DNA from: Burkholderia cepacia
Lineage (GTDB): Bacteria; Pseudomonadota; Gammaproteobacteria; Burkholderiales; Burkholderiaceae
Assembly (NCBI RefSeq): GCF_001039005.1
Contig: NZ_LDWR01000014.1
Location: forward strand, 186,001-250,000
Direction: 5' to 3'
DNA length: 64,000 bases
Shown: positions 44,082 through 50,995 of the stretch, piece after piece
Numbering within the stretch: position 1 is the first letter of the stretch
Layout: each line of letters begins with the position of its first letter
The notes under the pieces: model-generated
What the model saw: only the letters and a program-made list of their open reading frames with translations
What the model was told of the DNA's origin: nothing
The model's database searches: none
Made by a program: the position numbers and the translations under genes

Positions 44082-46841
44082 TCACTTCTTGTTATCCGCG
44101 CGAACGGTGCCCAGCGCTTCGAGCAACGGCCGCAGCGCATCGAGTTCCGCGCCGAAGCCGGCCCAATCCCCTGCCTTCAGCCGCTCGATCGCGCGGTTGT
44201 AATGAGCCAGCGCGTCGCGGGCGCGTGTATCCGCTGCGCCGCTGGCCGGCACCGCAACAGCCACCGGCCCCGTCTCCTTGAAGAGTGCGGCCAGCGCCTC
44301 GCTCAGGTTCTCCTCCATCACGACGCGATCGCCGTAGGCTGCAATCACCCGTTTCAGCTCGGGCAATTGGCCCGATGCCGCGCGCAGATAAAGCGGCGAC
44401 ACGTAGAGAATCGAGTTCTCGATCGGCACGACCACGAGATGGCCGCGGATCACGCGCGAGCCCATCTGGTTCCACAGCGAGATCTGCTGCGAGATTTCCG
44501 TGCTCTGCTGGATGCGCGCCTCGATCTGGTACGGCCCGTAGATCAGCTTGTCCTTCGGGAACGCGTAGACGATCAGCTTGCCGTACCCGGGCGGATCGCA
44601 ACGCGCGGCCAGCCACGCGATCATGTTCTCGCGCTGGCTCGGCACCATCGGCAGCATCAGCACGAAGCCGGCCTGCGCGTCGCCGGGCAGCCGCATGATC
44701 GTGTAGTACGGCGCCATCCGCGTGTTCGCGGCGTCGGCGCCGTCGATATCGCCCAGCGCGCGCGGAAACTGCCAGAGGTCCTCGCGGTTATAGAACACTT
44801 CCGGCGCGTCCATGTGATACGCGCGGTAGAGGTTCGCCTGGATCAGAAACAGGTCTTCGGGGTAGCGGATATGCCGTTGCAGATCCTGCGGCATCGCGTC
44901 GAGCGGCTTGAACAAACCGGGGAAGATGCGCGCGTAGGTCCGCACCAGCGGATCGGACGGATCGCTGACGTAGAAGTCGACCGTGCCGTTATACGCGTCG
45001 ACCACTACCTTGACCGCATTGCGAATATAGTTGGCGCCGTCGCCGACACCGGGCGGCGCATACGGAAACCAGCGGCTGGTCGTATAGGCGTCCTGCATCC
45101 AGAACAGGCGGCCGTTGCTGGCTACGATGTACGGGTCGTGGTCGAGCGCGAGGAACGGCGCGATCGTGCGGATCCGGTCGCGGATGTTGCGGTGAAACAG
45201 GATCCTGCTGTCGTTCGTGATGTAGTGCGTCAGCAGGATGTTGGGATCGTCGAACTGCCACGCGAACAGGCTGCGCCGCGCCACGCCGCCGATCGCGACA
45301 CCGTCGCGCCCGCTGTAGGACGTGTAGACGTTGCTGTCCCCCTTCGGGTAGTCGAATTCGGGCACGCTGCCCTTCACGATCACATAACCCTGCCCGCCTT
45401 CACCGAAGTAAATGCGCGGTTCGCTGATGGCCGGCCCGCCCTCCGCGACCGGCGGAATGTCACGCAGATAGAGCGACGGCAAGCCTTCCGTGGATTTCTC
45501 CGTGACCGGCGACATCACGACGCCGTTGCCGTGGGTGAACAGCAGATGCAGGTTCACCCAGGTTCGGGCGTTCTCCGGCAGCATCGTCTGCTCCAGCTCG
45601 CGCGCCGACAGCATGACCTGCCGGTAACCGGAGTCGAGCCGGTAGCGATCGATATCCACGGAGAAGAACTTGTAGTAAGTCCGGATCTCCTGCAACTGTG
45701 CATAGGTATCCATCAGCGGCTGCACATCCCACAGGCGGATGTTGTCGGCGGTCGCGCGATTCGCCTGCAGCGACGCGAGATTCAGGCCCTCCTCGGCCGC
45801 AAACGGCTTGACCTCGATCTGCGCGAGACCGTAAGCCTGCCGCGTCAGCGCGATGTTGTGCTGGATATAGGGCGTCTCGAGCTGCAGTTCACTCGGCTTG
45901 ACGTAGAAGCGCTGGAACAGCGCGGGATAGAGGATGCCGAGCGCAAACGACGTGCCGAACACCAGCAGCACCGCAGCGGCCGGCAGCCGATAACCGGGCC
46001 GGCGCATGTTGACCAGCATCGCAACGGCCGACGCCGTGGCGAGGCCGACGAGCAGCCACAGCACCGGCAGCATCACGTGGACATCCGTATAACCGGCGCC
46101 GACCACGACACCGTTGTTGTCGTAGAGCAGCAGAAAGCGTTCGAGCCACCACGACCACGCCTTCAGCAGGAAGAAGAGCGCCAGTAGCGCCGAACCGTGA
46201 ACGGCGGCGGCCGACGAAAGCCCCTTCGGCCGCCGCAGGGTGATGTCGCCGCGCAGCCAGTAGACGATGCCTGCGGCGATCGCGCAGCACACGACCACTT
46301 GCAGCAGCAGGTTCTTCAGCACGATCCAGACGGGGAGCGCGAACAGATAGAAACCGATGTCCTTGCCGAAGATCGGATCGTGTGCGCCGAACGGCACCTG
46401 ATGCAGGAAGCGCAGCGCAACGTCCCAGCTCGACATCGCACCGGCGGCGATCGCAAGCCCCAGGAAGGCGGCGCCGGCGGCAATGACCACGCGCCATGGA
46501 ATGCGCGACGCGACGTCCCTTGCCAGCGCCAGAAGGACTTCCTCCTCGCGCGTCGACGCGGTGTCCTCGACCGGCCAGACATCGACGGGCCTTGCATGAC
46601 GATGCGCGAGCAACCCCGACGCGCCGATCGCGGCCGCCGCCACGGCGAACACCGCGACGAACAGCAGCACCCGCGTGGACAGGACCGTCCAGTACACGCC
46701 GCCATAACCGATCGACGAGAACCACAGCCAGTCGACCAGGACCCCGGTGATGCGCCCGACGACGATCAGGCAGGCGATGACGATTGCAGCCGCGATCCCA
46801 TAGCGTTTCAGGCGCGAGACGGATGTTGCTTGCGAGCGCAT
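44082..46841 (-). CDS. UPF0182 family membrane protein
   Basis: A 919-residue protein. ATG 46841 has AAGGAGC seven bases upstream. The N-terminal third holds about seven membrane helices (YGIAAAIVIACLIVVGRITG is the first, with FSSIGYGGVYWTVLSTRVLL after it). The large C-terminal region carries the UPF0182 signatures LQLETPYIQHNIALTRQAYGL, VDIDRYRLDSGYRQVMLSAR, HGNGVVMSPV and DHDPYIVASNGRLFWMQDAY. The function of this conserved family is not known. It converges on the transporter gene. No terminator was evident in the 66-bp gap. Confidence 0.92.
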   Translation of the reverse strand: MRSQATSVSRLKRYGIAAAIVIACLIVVGRITGVLVDWLWFSSIGYGGVYWTVLSTRVLLFVAVFAVAAAAIGASGLLAHRHARPVDVWPVEDTASTREEEVLLALARDVASRIPWRVVIAAGAAFLGLAIAAGAMSSWDVALRFLHQVPFGAHDPIFGKDIGFYLFALPVWIVLKNLLLQVVVCCAIAAGIVYWLRGDITLRRPKGLSSAAAVHGSALLALFFLLKAWSWWLERFLLLYDNNGVVVGAGYTDVHVMLPVLWLLVGLATASAVAMLVNMRRPGYRLPAAAVLLVFGTSFALGILYPALFQRFYVKPSELQLETPYIQHNIALTRQAYGLAQIEVKPFAAEEGLNLASLQANRATADNIRLWDVQPLMDTYAQLQEIRTYYKFFSVDIDRYRLDSGYRQVMLSARELEQTMLPENARTWVNLHLLFTHGNGVVMSPVTEKSTEGLPSLYLRDIPPVAEGGPAISEPRIYFGEGGQGYVIVKGSVPEFDYPKGDSNVYTSYSGRDGVAIGGVARRSLFAWQFDDPNILLTHYITNDSRILFHRNIRDRIRTIAPFLALDHDPYIVASNGRLFWMQDAYTTSRWFPYAPPGVGDGANYIRNAVKVVVDAYNGTVDFYVSDPSDPLVRTYARIFPGLFKPLDAMPQDLQRHIRYPEDLFLIQANLYRAYHMDAPEVFYNREDLWQFPRALGDIDGADAANTRMAPYYTIMRLPGDAQAGFVLMLPMVPSQRENMIAWLAARCDPPGYGKLIVYAFPKDKLIYGPYQIEARIQQSTEISQQISLWNQMGSRVIRGHLVVVPIENSILYVSPLYLRAASGQLPELKRVIAAYGDRVVMEENLSEALAALFKETGPVAVAVPASGAADTRARDALAHYNRAIERLKAGDWAGFGAELDALRPLLEALGTVRADNKK

Positions 46842-47058
46842 CGAGGCTCCTTTGCCGGGCCGTCATGCGCGGCCGGCTGCGGCCCGATCGGGGTGTGCCG
46901 CCGATCCGTCGGTGAGGATCGCGGCTGGCCGCATGTCTGAATGCTACGCCCGTTGCCGAAACGTCGCCATCCGGCGGCAGGCGCGACGTCGCCGGGGACG
47001 ATCGATCGCAGCGCAGTGCAGCAAATTCGATCGCGCTGGCCGCCGCCGCCCGCCTGCG

Positions 47059-47400
47059 TTATGTCTTGATCATTTTCCGTACGGCGTCAGGCGTGATGAC
47101 CTGTGACGTTCCGGAGCGGCCGTCATAGGTCATGAAAGGCAATTCGGCGCCGCCATGGATCGACGCATATTGCCTTTGCAATTCCAGCGCCGCTTCCGGT
47201 TCGTGCGGGCTGACGAATATCCCCTGAAGATCTTGCGGACGTGGCTTGAGAAGATTCTCGTTGTGCGGGAGCACCGGCTTGATCAGTGCGTTGGTGCCCA
47301 TGTCCTTCTTCGCGCCCACGACCATCGAGGTGTCCGCGGCAAGCAACAGGCCGCTGCGCTTGTCTTGCTGAAACGCATTGAAGGTCCCCGTTCCGTTCAC
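47059..47400 (-). CDS. Small hypothetical protein in the effector island
   Basis: A 113-residue protein from GTG 47400, with GAGGGG six bases upstream. It lies 9 bp after the CheD-like gene and is almost certainly co-transcribed with it. No signal peptide, membrane segment or known motif is visible. It has a compact, mixed composition with GTFNAFQQDKRSGLLLAAD and a basic C-terminus (AVRKMIKT). Its size and position would suit a secretion chaperone or a second substrate, but no evidence decides between them. The 217 bp between it and the UPF0182 gene contain nothing I can identify. Confidence 0.6.
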   Translation of the reverse strand: MNGTGTFNAFQQDKRSGLLLAADTSMVVGAKKDMGTNALIKPVLPHNENLLKPRPQDLQGIFVSPHEPEAALELQRQYASIHGGAELPFMTYDGRSGTSQVITPDAVRKMIKT

Positions 47401-47409
47401 GGCGCCCCC

Positions 47410-48576
47410 TCAGTAGAGCGGCGCGTGAGCATAAAAGAATCCGTCGGTCGCCAGCACCGCGCTGATGACGTGGCCATGACCATCGCGTGTGCCGCGCCAG
47501 ATTGTCTGGTTGTCGGAGTTCGTGTCGACACTCGACGCCTGAATGTGAGCGGCGACGATCGGAAATTCACCTCTCAATGCCAGGAATTCGAATTCTTCGT
47601 CGAGTTGATGGGCACCTTCGTTGACGGATGCCGAGCGTTCGCCGCCTGCGAGCCGGATCGCGAGCATGGATGGATCTCCACCCGCGGCAATGACCCGATC
47701 CTGCAATTCCGTCAGGCATGCCCGCGGGGTAACGATGCGTCCGTTCGCGGCGCCGGTGTAATGGGTCAGTGCGAGAACGGTGCTGCCGCGGGCGCTGCGC
47801 GAAGGCGCGCTTGCCGCGCACGCGATGCAATTCGCGACGCCCTGCGTGCCGAGCTTGCGATCGCCGCCGGGCGGCACCACGATGACCTTCAGCTCGCCGT
47901 CTTCGACATTGTCGACATTGTCGAAGCGGACGTTCGCCGTGGCCCGGATATAGTGCGTTCGATGATCGTCGGGGATCATCGAACGCATCGCGTCGAACCA
48001 GCGGTAGCGCTCGCGATCCGTATCGGAGAGAGGAACGCGCGTATTCGACACCGCCACGAACGCGCGGTCGATCGTCGGCGTAAGCGGCCTCACCGGTTCA
48101 TTGTGCCGAGGTTCGTAACGATGGTCGGCCGACTCGTCGAGAAGGGCCATGTGCGGTGCGTAGCCGTACTCGCGAATGACCAGCGCTTCCCGATCGGTGA
48201 CCCATCCCGGGGCCGACTGTACTTCGACGGCGAACACCTGGCGAGTCGCGGCGAGGATACTGCCTTGCCGGTTCTCCCGCAGAATCTGGACCGGGCGAAC
48301 GAGTGCCGACGAATAGGATGAAACATGGCGCATCGGTGGCTGGCCGTCAGGTGCGGCAAGTACCTCGAAGTCACGCGTGCGCGGCATCACTTCCATCGGA
48401 TTCACGGTCGACGATGAAGGCGTCGAGCCGCTGGCGCGGGCGGTCAGATTCGCCAGTGCCGGCGGCATGGATCGGCCCGTGGGCAGCGGCGGTTGCCGCG
48501 CCGCGCCCGGCGTGCCCGTGCCGACGTTGTCCGGTGCATGGCCGACAGGCGGCGCGCGATCGATGGGAAGCGGCAT
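47410..48576 (-). CDS. CheD-like deamidase-domain protein, candidate secreted effector
   Basis: A 388-residue protein. Residues 1-65 are Pro/Ser/Ala-rich and disordered, like T3SS secretion leaders. Residues 228-345 resemble the chemoreceptor deamidase CheD: LKVIVVPPGGDRKLGTQG, then VANCIACAA and TVLALTHYTG, followed by LTELQDRVIAAGG and LAIRLAGGE. In CheD the catalytic triad is Thr, Cys (six residues later) and His (17 after the Cys). Here Thr244, Cys250 and His272 give spacings of 6 and 22. The LAIRLAGGE stretch matches CheD LxAKxFGG. No chemotaxis genes are nearby, and CNF1/BLF1-type toxins use the same fold. I infer a host-directed glutamine deamidase. No clear ribosome site precedes ATG 48576. 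Confidence 0.55.
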   Translation of the reverse strand: MPLPIDRAPPVGHAPDNVGTGTPGAARQPPLPTGRSMPPALANLTARASGSTPSSSTVNPMEVMPRTRDFEVLAAPDGQPPMRHVSSYSSALVRPVQILRENRQGSILAATRQVFAVEVQSAPGWVTDREALVIREYGYAPHMALLDESADHRYEPRHNEPVRPLTPTIDRAFVAVSNTRVPLSDTDRERYRWFDAMRSMIPDDHRTHYIRATANVRFDNVDNVEDGELKVIVVPPGGDRKLGTQGVANCIACAASAPSRSARGSTVLALTHYTGAANGRIVTPRACLTELQDRVIAAGGDPSMLAIRLAGGERSASVNEGAHQLDEEFEFLALRGEFPIVAAHIQASSVDTNSDNQTIWRGTRDGHGHVISAVLATDGFFYAHAPLY

Positions 48577-48754
48577 GGTCGTATGGCGGAGCGAAAGCAG
48601 AAGTTTCAGCCTATTCCGTCTACCTGCCCCGCTTCACCATGCATCGGAAGCGGTTGACGGAAACGCGAAGCACGATCAATCGCGGCCATTCGATCACGTG
48701 GTCAGGATCGAATCCGGTCGGAGCGACATGCCGGCGCGTGTGATTCGAGCAAAC

Positions 48755-48778
48755 TTCGCATGGTCGGATGGTCGTTCG
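48755..48778 (+). promoter_or_regulatory. hrpII-type box (TTCG-N16-TTCG) before small protein
   Basis: TTCG at 48755-48758 and 48775-48778, exactly 16 bp apart, 72 bp before the start at 48850. A TTAGAA element about 32 bp downstream could act as -10. This is the binding pattern of HrpB/HrpX-type AraC regulators of Hrp T3SS genes. Confidence 0.6.
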
Positions 48779-48849
48779 CATGCGTGAACCGAAGGGCCGA
48801 AGAAGTCGTGTTAGAACTGGGTTTTAACGCAAGAGCCCGGAGTCCAGAC

Positions 48850-49185
48850 ATGTCGATATCACGTGTGAGAGGCGCGAACGCAGCCCCTTTGCCGCGCCCA
48901 TCAACGGCGGACGAGGCCGGTGCGCCCCGTACCGCCCGATTTTCGAATCGGCCCGCGGTTCCCGGGCAACTCGCCGGCCTCGCCCCGCGGATGGCTCGCG
49001 GCTCACGTGAGTCGGCGGCGCAGTCGAATGGTCACGAAAGCGAGCCTGCGTCGCCGCTGGACCGCAATATGGAGTCGCAATTCGAATTGGCGAAGATTCA
49101 GTCGTTTACGAGTCTGGTACAGGCTCAAACCGAAGCAATGAAGACCAGTTCGGAAGGCATCGCGAAGGCAGCCGCGCCGGCGTAG
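48850..49185 (+). CDS. Small helical protein, probable T3SS substrate
   Basis: A 111-residue protein. ATG 48850 has GGAG seven bases upstream. Residues 1-70 are Arg/Pro/Ala/Ser-rich and likely disordered (PLPRPSTADEAGAPR). Residues 74-105 form an amphipathic helix: MESQFELAKIQSFTSLVQAQ then TEAMKTSSEGIAKAA. The size and single C-terminal helix recall secreted needle, pilin or accessory proteins of T3SSs, but I do not recognise a family. A perfect TTCG-N16-TTCG box lies upstream, and an IagB-like transglycosylase is nearby. The function is unknown. Confidence 0.65.
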   Translation: MSISRVRGANAAPLPRPSTADEAGAPRTARFSNRPAVPGQLAGLAPRMARGSRESAAQSNGHESEPASPLDRNMESQFELAKIQSFTSLVQAQTEAMKTSSEGIAKAAAPA

Positions 49186-49289
49186 CGCGAACGCGGCGTG
49201 TGCATACCGCATGCTTCCCGACGCGTGGGCCGCGAACGCGCTTGACGGATGATCGAGCGTGCCGCCGAGCATTGGTCAGGCCGCGCGTG

Positions 49290-50285
49290 TCAGAGGCGAG
49301 GCTTGCGGGTCGGGTCCGGGCGTTGTTGTGTCAGTGCGGTCTCGGTGCTGGGCGTGTAGAACATCTCCTTCATGTGCCGGGCGATCGCGCTTCTCACCAC
49401 GACGTGAAAGCGAGAATCGATCTTTTGCGTGATGGCCTCATCCAGTTTGCGCTCCAGTTCCGCACGGGCTGCCGTTCGTCGCGCCAACGCGTTCCACGGA
49501 AACAGCTCGTGTCGAAGCGGGCCCAGAACACGCTCGTCGAGCCCGAGATGTTCACCCAGGTCGAACACAAAGTTGAGGAGTTCGTTCCCACCTTTGGTCA
49601 CCAGCGAATCCGTGTCCTGTTCGATGTAGTGCAGCACAACGTCCTGAACGTGAAGCTGTCGTGCCGGACCTTGCACCGCGTGTCCGGACAACACGGGGGT
49701 GTTGTGGTGGATGGCTGCGCGGTTACCGGGCGGTGGCGAATGATCGCGCGCGGCACTGCCGGGCCGATCGGCCCGTTCCCGGGTATCGAACCCCGCGGCG
49801 AACGCTTCCAGTCGCTCGCCTGCCGCCAGCAGCGATCGTTCGTGCGCCGCGCGTGCCGCGTGTACCTCACCCTGACGTTCCGCTTCCCGCTCGGTCAATC
49901 GGTTCGCAAGCGCCAGCGCTCGCTCGTGCCTGCCCTCTGCCGCGTCCAGCGATGCAATGCGATGCTGCATCGGGCCGCCGGTGCGCCGGGCGAGTTCGAT
50001 GGCGGTTTGCGTCGTCGCCCGCGTAGCCGCGGTCAGGCGCACATTCGTTTCGGCGATGCGCGTCGTCAACTGGCGCGGCGCGGGCCGGGATGACGCGCCG
50101 GCAGACGACTGCATACGCTTGAGAAATTCCGGCCGCTCGGGCAATGGCGGCGGTTCCGCCGCCGATGTCCGGGAGCGGACGTCGGCGTCCGAGCCAGAGT
50201 CCGAATCGGAATCGCTCGAATCCGGCGAAGAGGAGCGACTGGAAGCGTTCGAGACGCTGGGAGAGGATCGGGAGATGTTCGGCAT
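49290..50285 (-). CDS. Ser-rich candidate T3SS effector
   Basis: A 331-residue protein. ATG 50285 (MPNISRSSPSVSNASSRSSS) has AGG seven bases upstream; the frame continues upstream but is less likely coding. The first 50 residues are extremely Ser/Asp-rich with an SDSDSDSGSD run, a composition common in T3SS secretion leaders. Residues 90-200 are Ala/Arg/Glu-rich and probably coiled coil (RHERALALANRLTEREAERQ). Residues 215-320 form a separate helical region: VLHYIEQDTDSLV, LLNFVFDLGEHLGLDERVL and the pair FHVVVRSAIARHMKEMFY. No catalytic motif is evident. It is divergent from the transglycosylase gene with a 245-bp shared upstream region. The role is inferred from context. Confidence 0.65.
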   Translation of the reverse strand: MPNISRSSPSVSNASSRSSSPDSSDSDSDSGSDADVRSRTSAAEPPPLPERPEFLKRMQSSAGASSRPAPRQLTTRIAETNVRLTAATRATTQTAIELARRTGGPMQHRIASLDAAEGRHERALALANRLTEREAERQGEVHAARAAHERSLLAAGERLEAFAAGFDTRERADRPGSAARDHSPPPGNRAAIHHNTPVLSGHAVQGPARQLHVQDVVLHYIEQDTDSLVTKGGNELLNFVFDLGEHLGLDERVLGPLRHELFPWNALARRTAARAELERKLDEAITQKIDSRFHVVVRSAIARHMKEMFYTPSTETALTQQRPDPTRKPRL

Positions 50286-50436
50286 GGCGTCGCCTGTTGC
50301 GTCGAGCGTTTTTCGAAAAAGGAAAAACGCCGATGATCGCCTCCGAGCGGCCTGTCGCCCGGCGCGCATGCGAACGCATGTTCGACGAAGCGATGGTTAT
50401 CCGGTCGATGGCAGGATGCCGGACCATGGCGGCGAA

Positions 50437-50460
50437 TTCGCGCAGCGCGCCGTGGATTCG
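50437..50460 (+). promoter_or_regulatory. hrpII-type box before the lytic transglycosylase
   Basis: TTCG at 50437-50440 and 50457-50460, exactly 16 bp apart, 71 bp before the transglycosylase start. CATGAT at 50495-50500 fits a YANNNT -10, although the 34-bp spacing is slightly longer than usual. Confidence 0.6.
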
Positions 50461-50530
50461 CATGCGCCCCCCGTATGCGATCGCATCGTGCGGGCATGAT
50501 GGATGCCTCACACTCCCGACGATCGAACCC

Positions 50531-50959
50531 ATGGCCATCCGAGCGATCGCGCTTCTGGCGCTGCTGCCGTATCTGATGCCTGTTGCCCATGCCGAATGCT
50601 TTTCCGAGGCGGCCGCCTATCAGCATGTCAACGAAACGATTCTGCGCGCGCTCGCGTGGCAGGAATCGCACGACAACGTCAACGCGAAGCGCGTCAACAC
50701 CAACGGGTCGATCGACTACGGCCTGATGCAGATCAATTCGATCCATCTGTCGGTGCTGTCGAACTACGGCATCACGTCGCACACGTTGATGGATCCTTGC
50801 GCGAGCATCTATATCGCCGCGTGGCATCTGCGCAAGATGATGCTCAAGTACGGCAATACGTGGAAGGCGGTCGGTGCGTACCATTCGCAAACCCCGGCGG
50901 AACGCGATCGTTATGCGGCACAGGTCCGGCTGATCGTGCAGCGGATGCAGTCGAACTGA
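50531..50959 (+). CDS. T3SS-type lytic transglycosylase (IagB/IpgF family)
   Basis: A 142-residue periplasmic enzyme, ATG 50531. Signal peptide MAIRAIALLALLPYLMPVAHA is cleaved before E22. The SLT fold is clear: ALAWQESHDN with catalytic Glu45, then GSIDYGLMQINSIHLSVL, LMDPCASIYIAAWHLRKMM and YGNTWKAVGAYHSQ. The size and the GLMQINSIH pattern match IagB/IpgF/HpaH-like enzymes that open peptidoglycan for a T3SS needle complex. It cleaves the MurNAc-GlcNAc bond. No ribosome site is obvious. The upstream hrpII box ties it to Hrp regulation. It is the only apparatus-related gene in this island. Confidence 0.9.
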   Translation: MAIRAIALLALLPYLMPVAHAECFSEAAAYQHVNETILRALAWQESHDNVNAKRVNTNGSIDYGLMQINSIHLSVLSNYGITSHTLMDPCASIYIAAWHLRKMMLKYGNTWKAVGAYHSQTPAERDRYAAQVRLIVQRMQSN

Positions 50960-50995
50960 CGCAAGCGGCATGCGCCGCCGAACCGGGTAAGGCGC

